Shown: in pieces, positions 1 through 7,954 of the stretch
How positions within the stretch are numbered: position 1 is the stretch's first letter
Layout of the letters: each line of letters begins with the position of its first letter
NCBI GenBank assembly: GCA_002397315.1
Contig: DHAE01000028.1
Location: 1 to 29,471, forward strand
Origin: Comamonadaceae bacterium UBA4962
GTDB taxonomy: Bacteria; Pseudomonadota; Gammaproteobacteria; Burkholderiales; Burkholderiaceae_C
Reading direction: 5' to 3'
Length of the DNA: 29,471 bases
The notes under the pieces: generated by a model
What the model saw: only the letters and a program-made list of their open reading frames with translations
The model's database searches: none
What the model was told of the DNA's origin: nothing
Position numbers and translations under genes: made by a program

Positions 1-1203
1 CCCGCCTTCATCAGCAACCGCGGCGGCGTGGCCCTGCGCCCCGGCGACGGCGTGATCCACAGCTGGCTGAACCGCCTGCTGCTGCCCGACACCGTCGGCA
101 CCGGCGGTGACTCGCACACGCGCTTCCCGATCGGCATCTCGTTCCCCGCCGGCTCCGGCCTCGTGGCCTTCGGCGCCGCCACCGGCGTGATGCCGCTGGA
201 CATGCCCGAATCCGTGCTGGTGCGCTTCAAGGGCGAACTGCAGCCCGGCGTGACGCTGCGCGACCTCGTGCATGCCATTCCGCTGTACGCCATCAAGCAG
301 GGCCTGCTGACGGTGGCCAAGGCCGGCAAGAAGAACATCTTCTCGGGCAAGATCCTCGAAATCGAGGGCCTGCCGGACCTGAAGGTGGAGCAGGCCTTCG
401 AATTGTCGGACGCTTCCGCCGAACGCTCGGCCGCCGGCTGCACGATCAAGCTCAACCCCGAGCCGATCAAGGAGTACCTCACCAGCAACGTCGTGCTGAT
501 GAAGAACATGATCGCCGACGGCTATGCCGACGCGCGCACGCTGAAGCGCCGCATCGAGAAGGTGGAAGCCTGGCTGGCCAACCCCGAGCTGCTGGAAGCC
601 GACAAGGACGCCGAATACGCCGCCGTGATCGAGATCGACCTGGCCGACATCACCGAGCCGATCGTGTGCTGCCCGAACGATCCGGACGACGCCAAGTTCC
701 TCTCGGAAGTGGCCGGCACCAAGATCGACGAAGCCTTCATCGGCTCGTGCATGACCAACATCGGCCACTTCCGCGCAGCCGCCAAGCTGCTCGGCGGCCA
801 GCGTGACATCCCCGTCAAGCTGTGGGTCGCGCCGCCGACCAAGATGGACGAGAGCGAGCTGATCAAGGAAGGCCACTACGCCGCCTTCGGCACCGCCGGC
901 GCCCGCACCGAAATGCCGGGCTGCTCGCTGTGCATGGGCAACCAGGCGCAGGTGCGCGAGGGCGCGACGGTGATCTCCACCTCCACCCGCAACTTCCCGA
1001 ACCGCCTGGGCAAGAACACCAACGTGTTCCTGGGCTCGGCCGAACTGGCCGCCATCGCCTCGCGCATCGGCAAGCTGCCCACCAAGGAGGAATACCTCAA
1101 GGAGATGGGCGTGATCGATGCCGACAAGGCGAGCGTGTACCGCTACATGAACTTCGACCAGATCGAGGAATACGCGGACGCCGCCAAGTCGGTGGCGGCC
1201 TGA
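1..1203 (+). CDS. acnB: Aconitate hydratase B, C-terminal part (5' truncated by window)
   Basis: AcnB interconverts citrate and isocitrate through cis-aconitate in the TCA cycle, and the family can also work on 2-methylcitrate. The frame is open from base 1, so the true start lies outside the window; about 400 residues remain of a protein usually near 860. The segment matches AcnB closely, with motifs such as GGVALRPGDGVIHSWLNR, GTGGDSHTRFPIG and AERSAAGCTIKLN. The three cysteines expected to hold the [4Fe-4S] cluster are present at codons 250 (GSCMTN), 308 and 311 (GCSLCMG), spaced as in E. coli AcnB. The stop is at 1201-1203, followed by a strong terminator, so this is the last gene of its transcript. 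Confidence 0.97.
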   Translation, partial: PAFISNRGGVALRPGDGVIHSWLNRLLLPDTVGTGGDSHTRFPIGISFPAGSGLVAFGAATGVMPLDMPESVLVRFKGELQPGVTLRDLVHAIPLYAIKQGLLTVAKAGKKNIFSGKILEIEGLPDLKVEQAFELSDASAERSAAGCTIKLNPEPIKEYLTSNVVLMKNMIADGYADARTLKRRIEKVEAWLANPELLEADKDAEYAAVIEIDLADITEPIVCCPNDPDDAKFLSEVAGTKIDEAFIGSCMTNIGHFRAAAKLLGGQRDIPVKLWVAPPTKMDESELIKEGHYAAFGTAGARTEMPGCSLCMGNQAQVREGATVISTSTRNFPNRLGKNTNVFLGSAELAAIASRIGKLPTKEEYLKEMGVIDADKASVYRYMNFDQIEEYADAAKSVAA

Positions 1204-1274
1204 CGCCATGGGCCCCGCGAGGGGCCCGGCCGACGTGGCACCGCGATGCATAACGCATGACGCGTAATGCAGGA

Positions 1275-1308
1275 GGCCCCGGGGAGCGATCCCCGGGGCC
1301 TTTTCTTT
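1275..1308 (+). terminator. Rho-independent terminator of acnB
   Basis: A perfect 10-bp stem, GGCCCCGGGG (1275-1284) and CCCCGGGGCC (1291-1300), encloses a 6-nt loop and is followed directly by TTTTCTTT. It lies 72 bp after the acnB stop. The rest of the 1204-1451 spacer shows no convincing gene. Confidence 0.9.
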
Positions 1309-1451
1309 GGTGTTTCTTTGGCGTGTCCTTGCCGTTTCCTGGGCGTTCTTGGACATTCCTTAGGCGGGGCTGAAGGGCGTGGGCGGCCACGGAACGTTTG
1401 CCATGACGCCGGCGTCCCACGGCCCAGAACCACGACAACGCGGAACGCCCG

Positions 1452-2468
1452 ATGTTCAAGTCCTTCTTTCTCTCCCGCCGCTGGTGGGCCTGGTCGATCG
1501 CCGGCTCCGTCTTCATCCTGCTGGCGACCTGGTACCGCGTCGAGCTCGACGTGCAGATCAACGACTGGTTCGGCACGTTCTATGACCTGATCCAGACATC
1601 GCTGGGCCATCCCGGGAGCATCACCGCGGGGCAGTTCTGGGGGCAGCTCTCCACCTTCTCGCGCATCGCCATGGTCTACGTGACCACCGCGGTGGTGGTG
1701 GACTTCTTCTGCAAGCACTACATCTTCCGCTGGCGCCAGGCGATGAACGAGCACTACATGGCCGCCTGGCCGCGGCTGCGCCACATCGAGGGCGCGGCGC
1801 AGCGGGTGCAGGAGGACACCATGCGCTTCGCCGCCACCATGGAAGGCCTGGGCCTCACTTTCCTGCGCAGCCTGATGACGCTCGGCGCCTTCGTGCCGGT
1901 GCTCTGGGTGCTGTCGGACAAGCTGACCGGGCTGCCGGTGATCGGCGCCGTGCCGCATTCGCTGGTCTGGGTGGCGCTCTTCTGGGCGCTGGGCGGCACC
2001 TTGCTGCTGGCCCTGGTGGGCGTGCGGCTGCCGGGGCTGGAGTTCCACAACCAGCGCGTGGAGGCCGCCTACCGCAAGGAACTGGTGCTGGGCGAGGACG
2101 ACCCAGCGCGCGCCGCGCCGCCCACGGCCGCCGCGCTGTTCGCCGACGTGCGCCGCAACTATTTCCGGCTGTTCTTCAACTACCTGTACTTCGACGTGGT
2201 GAAGTGGTCGTACCTGCAGGTGAGCGTGCTGGTGCCGCTGGTGGCCCTGGGCCCCACGCTGATCGCCGGCGTGATCACGCTGGGCGTGATGCAGCAGATC
2301 TCGCGGGCCTTCGACCGGGTGCTGGAATCCTTCCAGTTCCTGGTGCAGAACTGGAGCACGGTGGTGGAGCAGATCTCCATCCACAAGCGGCTGCGCGCGT
2401 TCGAGCGGCAGATGCTGGAGGATGCGGCGCCGCTGCCGGAGGCGGTGCCGGTGTCCGCAGCCCCCTGA
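1452..2468 (+). CDS. sbmA: SbmA/BacA-family peptide transporter, N-terminally short form
   Basis: The family consists of inner-membrane, proton-driven importers that take up peptide antibiotics such as microcins and proline-rich peptides. The 338-residue product carries family signatures: FYDLIQT near the N-terminus, then LRHIEGAAQRVQEDTMRFA, LPGLEFHNQRVEAAYRKEL and NYFRLFFNYLYF. Hydrophobic segments lie around residues 12-30, 75-92, 137-160, 175-195 and 255-285. Compared with E. coli SbmA (about 406 residues, from memory) it lacks roughly the first 70 residues, which hold the first membrane helices there. It still begins MFKSFF, as SbmA does. The ATG at 1452 has no clear Shine-Dalgarno. The gene converges on the HTH regulator, and the two stops share one palindrome. 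Function by homology is secure; substrate is unknown. Confidence 0.85.
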   Translation: MFKSFFLSRRWWAWSIAGSVFILLATWYRVELDVQINDWFGTFYDLIQTSLGHPGSITAGQFWGQLSTFSRIAMVYVTTAVVVDFFCKHYIFRWRQAMNEHYMAAWPRLRHIEGAAQRVQEDTMRFAATMEGLGLTFLRSLMTLGAFVPVLWVLSDKLTGLPVIGAVPHSLVWVALFWALGGTLLLALVGVRLPGLEFHNQRVEAAYRKELVLGEDDPARAAPPTAAALFADVRRNYFRLFFNYLYFDVVKWSYLQVSVLVPLVALGPTLIAGVITLGVMQQISRAFDRVLESFQFLVQNWSTVVEQISIHKRLRAFERQMLEDAAPLPEAVPVSAAP

Positions 2469-2485
2469 CCGGACTTCCGGTCAGG
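2464..2485. terminator. Palindrome joining two convergent stop codons
   Basis: CCTGACCGGA (2464-2473) and TCCGGTCAGG (2476-2485) form a perfect 10-bp inverted repeat with a 2-base centre. The left arm holds the TGA of the sbmA-like gene and the right arm holds the reverse-strand TGA of the HTH regulator. It could form a hairpin in both convergent transcripts. There is no T-tract, so classical intrinsic termination is uncertain. Confidence 0.45.
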
Positions 2486-3344
2486 CCCCGGCAGCCAGGC
2501 GTGCCAGCGCCTCGCGCGTGGCGTCGTCCGCCGGGAAGAACGACTCCACGGCGAGTTCCTGCAGCGTCACGTCCACCGGCGTGCCGAACACGGTGATCGT
2601 GGTGATGAAGGAGAGGATGCCGGCGGCGGTGCGCAGGCGCAGCGGCAGGGCGATGCCGGCACCCGGGCCGGTGAATGCCGGCGTATCGCCCTCCGGCGGG
2701 CAGTCCTGTACGGGGTAGCCGGCGAGTTCGTCCCGCAGTGCCTGCAGCGGCGCGTCGCCGTGTGCCTCTATCTGCTGGTCCAGGCGGTGCAGCAGGTGTG
2801 CCTTCCAGGCGGCGGCATTGGCCAGCCGCGGCCCCAGGCCTTGGGGGTGCAGCGACAACCGGAGCACGTTCACGGGCGGTGCCAGCAGGTGGTCCGCCAC
2901 CCCCTGCAGCAGCAGCGGCACCACCGCATTGGCGGCGACCATGTTCCAGTGGCGGTCCACGGCGAGTGCCGGGTAGGGCTCATGGCCGCGCAGCACCAGA
3001 TCGACGGCCTCGCGCGCGGCGCGCATGTCGGGGTGGTCCAGCCCCCGCGCCGCGTACATGGGCGCGAAGCCGGCGGCGACCAGCAGGGCGTTGCGTTCGC
3101 GCAGGGGCACGGCCAGGCGCTCGGCCAGCCGCAGCACCATGTCGCGGCTGGGCGCGGCGCGGCCCGTTTCCACGCAGCTCAGGTGGCGCGTGGATACCTC
3201 GGCCTCCAGCGCCAGGTCCTGCTGGCTCAGGCGGCGCTGCCGGCGCCAGTGGCGCAGGTGGTCCCCGAAGGGCGAATGCGTGCCGGGGACCGGGGAGGGA
3301 TGCGCGGGCCGGTGGTGGGGGCCAGCTTGAAGGGCGGAGGTCAT
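2481..3344 (-). CDS. XRE-type HTH regulator with MmyB-like ligand domain
   Basis: A 287-residue transcription factor. Residues about 27-83 form a Cro/C1-type helix-turn-helix (LSQQDLALEAEVSTRHLSCVE). The rest resembles the MmyB-like domain that follows such HTHs in many Actinobacteria and Proteobacteria (PYPALAVDRHWNMVAAN). That domain is thought to bind a small hydrophobic ligand; the ligand here is unknown. The ATG at 3344 is chosen because the HTH follows about 25 residues later. The frame stays open upstream, through a palindrome and divergent sequence that look regulatory. The gene is divergent from a small membrane protein at 3486, which is its likely target along with itself. Confidence 0.85.
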   Translation of the reverse strand: MTSALQAGPHHRPAHPSPVPGTHSPFGDHLRHWRRQRRLSQQDLALEAEVSTRHLSCVETGRAAPSRDMVLRLAERLAVPLRERNALLVAAGFAPMYAARGLDHPDMRAAREAVDLVLRGHEPYPALAVDRHWNMVAANAVVPLLLQGVADHLLAPPVNVLRLSLHPQGLGPRLANAAAWKAHLLHRLDQQIEAHGDAPLQALRDELAGYPVQDCPPEGDTPAFTGPGAGIALPLRLRTAAGILSFITTITVFGTPVDVTLQELAVESFFPADDATREALARLAAGA

Positions 3345-3375
3345 GGTGGGAATCGTATCGGCGCAGCGCGGGCAG

Positions 3376-3398
3376 TCCATGACCTCCCGGGTCATGGA
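3376..3398. promoter_or_regulatory. Palindromic operator candidate between divergent genes
   Basis: TCCATGACC (3376-3384) and GGTCATGGA (3390-3398) are a perfect 9-bp inverted repeat with a 5-base spacer. The site lies 32 bp upstream of the HTH regulator start and 88 bp upstream of the divergent membrane-protein start. Position and symmetry fit a dimeric repressor site. That the neighbouring XRE protein binds it is inference. Confidence 0.5.
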
Positions 3399-3485
3399 CC
3401 GACTGCAAAGGGGGGCCGACCATGCGGTCCCAGGGTACGGAACGGGTCCGTGCCCCGTCCCCATCCACCACGCAAGGAGCCTTCC

Positions 3486-3917
3486 ATGCCTCTCTCCCTC
3501 TTCGCCTCGCCCCGTTTCCTTCCCCGCGTCCTCTGGGCGGATGCCGCCGGGTGCGCGGCAGCCGGTGCGGTGCAGTGCGCCGCCGCCGGGCCGCTCGGCG
3601 CTGCCACCGGCCTGCCTGCCGCGCTGCTGTCTGCGACCGGATGGTTCCTGCTGGCCTACGCAGCGGTTGCCGCCGTCATCGCAACCCGGCCCGCCATGCC
3701 GCGGGCGCTGGTCCTCCTGCTGGCCATCGGCAACCTGGGCTGGGCCGTGGGCTGCGTCGCCCTGGCCTTCGCCGGGCCGTGGGATCTGCCGGGTTACGGC
3801 GTCGCCTGGCTCATGGCCCAGGGCGCTTTCGCGCTGGTGCTGGGGGACCTGCAGTGGATGGGGCTGCGCCACCAGGACCCGGCCGGCTTCGCGGCAGGGC
3901 AGCCGCGTGCGGCCTGA
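3486..3917 (+). CDS. Small integral membrane protein of unknown function
   Basis: A 143-residue protein rich in Ala, Leu and Gly. Four hydrophobic stretches lie near residues 16-33, 42-66, 73-95 and 104-122, and a short polar C-terminus follows. The ATG at 3486 has a good AAGGAG Shine-Dalgarno at 3474-3479. I do not recognise a named family. It is divergent from an MmyB-type regulator with a palindrome between them; a regulator next to a small membrane protein is a common local-control arrangement, so its expression is probably set by that regulator. No catalytic motif is visible. Confidence 0.75.
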   Translation: MPLSLFASPRFLPRVLWADAAGCAAAGAVQCAAAGPLGAATGLPAALLSATGWFLLAYAAVAAVIATRPAMPRALVLLLAIGNLGWAVGCVALAFAGPWDLPGYGVAWLMAQGAFALVLGDLQWMGLRHQDPAGFAAGQPRAA

Positions 3918-3935
3918 CACTGCCTGCGCGTGCCG

Positions 3936-5348
3936 TCAGGGCCGTGCCTGCGCGGGCTCCGCGGTGGCCGGATCGAGGATGCGCGCGAGCATCGCGCCTT
4001 CCGCCGGGCCTTCCAGCGGGATGCGCACGCGCAGCGGGCTGCCCGCGGCCACGTGCAGCGGCTCGCCGCTCGCGGCCGCCTGCATGCGTTCCAGGCGGAC
4101 CGTGCGGTTGCCGGCAGGATGGATGATTTCCAGCCGGTCGCCCACCGCGAAGCGGTTCTTCGTTTCCACCTCGGCCCAGCCGTCGCCGCAGGCCAGCACC
4201 TCGCCCACGAACAGGCTGCGCACGGGCTGCGAGCTGCCCGTGCCATAGTTCTGCAGGTCCTGCGCCGGCCGGCGCTGCAGGAAGCCGGCCGTGTAGCCAC
4301 GGTGGGCCAGCCCGTCGAGTTCGGACAGCAACGCCGGGTCGAAGGGCCGGCCGGCCACCGCGTCGTCGATGGCGCGGCGGTACACCTGTGCGGTGCGCGC
4401 CACGTAGTAGCGGCTCTTGGTGCGGCCCTCGATCTTGAGGGAATCCACGCCGATGGCCACGAGGCGGCGCACGTGCTCCACGGCGCGCAGGTCGCGGCTG
4501 TTGAGGATGTAGGTGCCGTGCTCGTCCTCCGTCACCGGCAGCAGCTCGCCGGGGCGTTCCTTTTCCTCCAGCAGGTAGGTGCGGTCGGCGAGCGGATGGC
4601 GGGCCGCGCCGCCGCAGGCCGCGAAGGCGCCGTCCGCGCGTTCCTGCTCCGCCTGGGGATCGAAGCCGGCGTCCAGCGGCAGCGGCCGGACCTCGCCGCT
4701 GTCGGTGGCATTCGTCCCCGGCGATGCCGCATAGCTCCAGCGGCAGGCGTTGGTGCAGGTGCCCTGGTTGGCATCGCGCCGGTTGAAGTAGCCCGAGAGC
4801 AGGCACCTACCGGAATAGGCGATGCACAGCGCGCCGTGCACGAACACCTCCAGCTCGATGTCGGGGCACTGCTGGCGGATGCCTTCGATCTCGTCCAGGC
4901 TCAGCTCGCGCGACAGGATGATGCGCGCCAGCCCCATGCGCTGCCAGAACTTCACCGCCATCGCGTTCACCGTGTTGGCCTGCACCGAGAGGTGGATGGG
5001 CATCTCGGGCCAGCGTTCGCGCACCAGCATGATGAGGCCCGGGTCGGCCATGATGAGCGCGTCGGGCCCCAGGGCGATGACGGGCTCGATGTCGCGCAGG
5101 TAGGTGCGCACCTTGTCGTCGTGCGGCAGCAGGTTGCTGGTCACGAAAAACTGGCGGCCGCGCGCATGCGCCTCGCGGATGCCCTGGCCGATCTGTTCGA
5201 GCCGGAATTCGTTGTTGCGCGCGCGCAGGGAATAGCGGGGCTGGCCCGCATACACGGCATCGGCGCCGAAATCGTAGGCGGTGCGCATCTTGTCGAGCGA
5301 GCCGGCAGGCAGCAGCAGCTCGGGAGCGGTGGGGGAGGGGGAGGGCAT
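3936..5348 (-). CDS. trhP: U32-family tRNA hydroxylation protein TrhP (YegQ)
   Basis: A 470-residue U32 'peptidase' protein very close to E. coli YegQ/TrhP, which acts in prephenate-dependent formation of 5-hydroxyuridine (ho5U34) in tRNA. The N-terminus has ELLLPAGSLDKM and GADAVYAGQPRYSLRARNNEF; the middle has MPIHLSVQANTVN and the U32 signature EVFVHGALCIAYSGRCLLSGY, followed by GTCTNACRW. The four cysteines of that block are the expected iron-sulfur ligands. Later come EDEHGTYILNSRDLRA and SLKIEGRTKS. The ATG at 5348 starts just before the conserved domain; the frame is open further upstream, but that part is Arg/Ala-rich and looks non-coding. It follows a LysR gene on the same strand after a 231-bp gap and is probably transcribed alone. 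Confidence 0.92.
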   Translation of the reverse strand: MPSPSPTAPELLLPAGSLDKMRTAYDFGADAVYAGQPRYSLRARNNEFRLEQIGQGIREAHARGRQFFVTSNLLPHDDKVRTYLRDIEPVIALGPDALIMADPGLIMLVRERWPEMPIHLSVQANTVNAMAVKFWQRMGLARIILSRELSLDEIEGIRQQCPDIELEVFVHGALCIAYSGRCLLSGYFNRRDANQGTCTNACRWSYAASPGTNATDSGEVRPLPLDAGFDPQAEQERADGAFAACGGAARHPLADRTYLLEEKERPGELLPVTEDEHGTYILNSRDLRAVEHVRRLVAIGVDSLKIEGRTKSRYYVARTAQVYRRAIDDAVAGRPFDPALLSELDGLAHRGYTAGFLQRRPAQDLQNYGTGSSQPVRSLFVGEVLACGDGWAEVETKNRFAVGDRLEIIHPAGNRTVRLERMQAAASGEPLHVAAGSPLRVRIPLEGPAEGAMLARILDPATAEPAQARP

Positions 5349-5506
5349 GTGGAGGGTTTTCGATCGGGCGTTCGCGGCGTCAGCGCGGCGGGACGCCGGG
5401 GAGGGCGTGCGGCTGGCGGCACGAAGGCCCGCTCGCGCGCGGCGAAGCGCGCGATTGTGCGGGGCATGGCGGCGGGCGGTGTTGATCCAGGGCAAAGCCG
5501 CGGAAC

Positions 5507-5526
5507 GGCGCCGGCATCCCGGCGCC
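5507..5526. terminator. GC-rich hairpin downstream of the LysR gene
   Basis: GGCGCCGG (5507-5514) and CCGGCGCC (5519-5526) form a perfect 8-bp stem with a 4-base loop, 54 bp past the LysR stop. There is no T-tract, so it could only be a weak or assisted terminator before trhP. The remainder of 5349-5579 shows no gene. Confidence 0.25.
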
Positions 5527-5579
5527 GCCGGCGGGCCTGCGGGCCGCATGGCCTGGAGGCAGAAAGCCCGAGCGCGCCG

Positions 5580-6470
5580 TCAGCCCGTGGCCAGATGCTC
5601 CAGCAGGGCGCGCGCATGCACGGGCAAGGCATCGGATGGAACCCGTGCGCACAGCACCAGTTCGCGCGCGGCCCAGGCGTCGGTGAGCGCGACGCGCCGC
5701 ACCCCGGTGGAGCGCGCCAGCCGCACGGCCGCCGCGCGCGGCACGATCGCGACCAGGCCCGCGTTCAGCCCCACGAGCCGGCAGACGGCATCGACGTGCT
5801 GCAGCCGGGCGCGGTAGCGCAGCCGGCGGCCGTGCCGCAGGGCCTGGCGCGCGAGGTGCATCTGCAGCGCGCTGTCTTCGGGCAGGCCCGCGAAATCCTC
5901 GCCGGCCACCTCGGCCAGGGCCACGGCGCCGCGCCCGTCGAGCGCATGGCCGCGCGGCACGATCAGGTCCAGCGGATCGGCCACGAAGGGCCGCACCTCC
6001 AGGCCCTGCAGGTCGGTGGCGCGGGAGGCGATGCCGAGGTCGCACAGCCCGGTGCGCACGCCGTCGGCCACGTCGTCGCTGGTCCGTTCTTCGGCGTCCA
6101 CCGCGATGCGCGGATGCGCCGCGAGAAAGGCGGCCAGCGGCGCGGCCAGATGCTCGCTCATCGCCGAGGTGTTGCAGAACAGGCGTACGTGCCCCGACAG
6201 GCCCGTGCCGTGCGCGCCGAGTTCCCCACGCAGCCGCTCCATCTGCTGCAGCACGATGCGCGCATGGTGCGCGAGCGTGCGCCCCGCCGCCGTGGCGCGC
6301 ACCCCGCGCCGCTCGCGCAGCAGCAGCGGCGTGCCGAGCGCCTCTTCCATCGCCAGGATGCGTTCGCTCGCCGATGCCAGCGCCATGTGCGCGCGCGCGG
6401 CGCCGGCCGTGATCGTCCCAGCCTCGTGCACGTGGAGGAAGAGCCGCAGGTCGGTGAGATCGAAGCGCAT
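5580..6470 (-). CDS. LysR-family transcriptional regulator
   Basis: A 296-residue LTTR. The N-terminal winged HTH covers about residues 1-65 (FDLTDLRLFLHVHEAGTI, then ASASERILAMEEALGTPLL). The effector domain is type-2 periplasmic-binding-like from about residue 90 (GLSGHVRLFCNTS, IVPRGHAL, GLNAGLVAIVPRAAA). The ATG at 6470 gives the usual N-terminus with HTH at residues 18-40. The gene is divergent from a TauE/SafE exporter, and a textbook LTTR palindrome lies 31 bp upstream of its start. It most likely controls that exporter in response to a small anion or organic acid. The effector is not predictable from the sequence. Confidence 0.92.
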   Translation of the reverse strand: MRFDLTDLRLFLHVHEAGTITAGAARAHMALASASERILAMEEALGTPLLLRERRGVRATAAGRTLAHHARIVLQQMERLRGELGAHGTGLSGHVRLFCNTSAMSEHLAAPLAAFLAAHPRIAVDAEERTSDDVADGVRTGLCDLGIASRATDLQGLEVRPFVADPLDLIVPRGHALDGRGAVALAEVAGEDFAGLPEDSALQMHLARQALRHGRRLRYRARLQHVDAVCRLVGLNAGLVAIVPRAAAVRLARSTGVRRVALTDAWAARELVLCARVPSDALPVHARALLEHLATG

Positions 6471-6500
6471 GCGGCACGCTACCACAGCCGCGTCTTCTGC

Positions 6501-6517
6501 CTTCGGCCTGGCCGAAG
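6501..6517. promoter_or_regulatory. LysR-type binding site (T-N11-A palindrome)
   Basis: CTTCGGC (6501-6507), CTG, GCCGAAG (6511-6517) is a perfect 7-bp inverted repeat. It contains a T at 6503 and an A at 6515 separated by exactly 11 bases, the LTTR consensus. It lies in the 146-bp divergent region between the LysR gene and the TauE/SafE gene, the expected place for autoregulation and target activation. Confidence 0.6.
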
Positions 6518-6616
6518 CCTGGGAACGGAACATCCGCATGGCGTGCGCCCCGGTGTCCTTCCAGAATCCGCGACATCGCCCTGCGGCAGGCCGGGGCGAG
6601 CGAAAGGAGTCGAAGC

Positions 6617-7399
6617 ATGGCAGCAGCGCAATGGATGGACACGGCCGCGGCGGCAGGACCAGCGGCGATGGGCGCCTTGGCAGTGGGCGCGGCGCTGGTC
6701 TTCGTGCTCGCCGGGTTGGTGAAGGGCGTCGTCGGGCTGGGGCTGCCCACGGTGTCGATGGCGCTGCTCGCGCTCTGGATGCCACCCGCACAGGCGGCGG
6801 CGCTGCTGATCGTGCCGTCGCTGGCCACCAACCTCTGGCAGATGCGGCCCTGGCGCGGCGTTCCCGCGCTGCTGCGGCAGCACGCGGGACTGCAGATCGG
6901 CATCTGCGCGGGCACCTGGGCGGGCGCATGGTGGTTCGGCGCCCCCCAGGGGCCCGGCGCGCGCGCCGCGCTGGGCGCGGCACTCGCCGCCTATGCGGGC
7001 TGGTCGCTCGCGGGTGCCCGGCTGCCCCCCGTGCCCGGGCGGCACCGGCGCTGGCTGGGGTGCGTGGTGGGCGCCGCCACGGGCGCCATCACCGCGGCGA
7101 CGGGTGTGTTCGTGGTGCCGGCCGTGCCCTACCTGCAGGCACTCGGGCTGCAGCGCGACGCACTGGTGCAGGCGATGGGGCTGTGCTTCACGGTGTCGAC
7201 GCTCGCGCTGGGCGCCGGGCTCGCATCGCAGGCCAGCCTGCCACCCCCGGTGCTGGCCGGCTCGCTGGTCCTACTGCTGCCGGCCATCGCGGGCATGGCG
7301 CTCGGCAGCCGGCTGCGCAGTCGCCTCTCGCCGGACGCCTTCCGCAAATGCCTCATGGCCGGGTTGCTGGCATTGGGCCTGGGAATGCTGCTGGCGTAG
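6617..7399 (+). CDS. TauE/SafE-family anion exporter
   Basis: A 260-residue polytopic membrane protein of the TauE/SafE (formerly DUF81) family, whose members export sulfite, sulfoacetate or related organosulfur anions. The first helix contains the family motif GLVKGVVGLGLPTVSMALL; a second glycine-rich repeat around residues 150-185 (GAATGAITAATGVFVVPAVPYLQALG) mirrors it, reflecting the internal duplication. About eight hydrophobic segments are visible. The ATG at 6617 has an AAAGGAG Shine-Dalgarno at 6603-6609. It is divergently paired with a LysR regulator. Substrate is unknown; sulfite export is only the family default. A 7-bp hairpin follows the stop, before the convergent regA. Confidence 0.88.
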   Translation: MAAAQWMDTAAAAGPAAMGALAVGAALVFVLAGLVKGVVGLGLPTVSMALLALWMPPAQAAALLIVPSLATNLWQMRPWRGVPALLRQHAGLQIGICAGTWAGAWWFGAPQGPGARAALGAALAAYAGWSLAGARLPPVPGRHRRWLGCVVGAATGAITAATGVFVVPAVPYLQALGLQRDALVQAMGLCFTVSTLALGAGLASQASLPPPVLAGSLVLLLPAIAGMALGSRLRSRLSPDAFRKCLMAGLLALGLGMLLA

Positions 7400-7418
7400 C
7401 CCGCCGCTCCTGGCGGGC
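7399..7418. terminator. Short hairpin between convergent tauE-like gene and regA
   Basis: GCCCGCC (7399-7405) and GGCGGGC (7412-7418) form a 7-bp stem with a 6-base loop. It fills almost the whole 21-bp gap between two convergent stops. It could serve both directions but lacks a T-tract. Confidence 0.4.
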
Positions 7419-7420
7419 CA

Positions 7421-7954
7421 TCACACCCGCTGCTTGCCCAGCTTGCGCGTGAGCGTGCGGCGGTGCATGCCCAGCCGGCGGGCGGCCTCGGAGATGTTGA
7501 AGCCGGTCTCGGCCAGCACTTCGTGGATGCGCTCCCATTCGAGCGTCTTGATGGAGCTGGAGCGGTTGGTCAGCTCGACTTCCGTGTTGCCTTCGGCCAG
7601 GCCGAAGGCGGTTTCGATGTCGTCGGTGTTCGACGGCTTGGCGAGGTAGTGGCAGGCGCCGAGCTTCACGGCCTCGACCGCGGTGGCGATGCTGGCGAAC
7701 CCCGTCAGCACCACGATGCGCATGTCGGGGCTGCAGGCGTGCAGTTTCTGCACGCAGGCCAGTCCCGAGGCCTCGCCCTTGAGCTTCAGGTCCACCACCG
7801 CATAGTCCGGATCGTGCGATGCGAGCAGCGTCTCCACTCCGGCCAGGCTGTCGGCCTGCAGCACGCGGTAGCCGCGGCGCTCGAAGGAGCGCGCGAGCGT
7901 CCTGGCGAGGGCTTCGTCGTCTTCCACGATCAGCAGCAGGCGTTCATCGTCCAT
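7421..7954 (-). CDS. regA: Redox response regulator, RegA/PrrA/ActR family
   Basis: A 177-residue response regulator with a receiver domain (residues 1-120) and a Fis-type HTH at the C-terminus (about 153-172, NISEAARRLGMHRRTLTRKL). That composition and length are typical of RegA, PrrA, ActR and RoxR, which control respiration, and in phototrophs photosynthesis, in answer to redox state. Receiver residues are intact: acidic pocket E11/D12, phospho-acceptor D55, T84 and K106. The start ATG (7954) overlaps the end of regB in ATGGACGATGA, indicating translational coupling. It is the last gene of the cyo operon, so it probably regulates that operon, among others. Target genes are inferred. Confidence 0.9.
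   Translation of the reverse strand: MDDERLLLIVEDDEALARTLARSFERRGYRVLQADSLAGVETLLASHDPDYAVVDLKLKGEASGLACVQKLHACSPDMRIVVLTGFASIATAVEAVKLGACHYLAKPSNTDDIETAFGLAEGNTEVELTNRSSSIKTLEWERIHEVLAETGFNISEAARRLGMHRRTLTRKLGKQRV

Noticed and set aside
3930..6722. A 930-codon open frame on the plus strand opposite trhP and the LysR gene
   Set aside because: It is an antisense frame kept open by high GC content; its His/Arg/Ala-rich sequence resembles no protein, while the minus strand holds two clear families.
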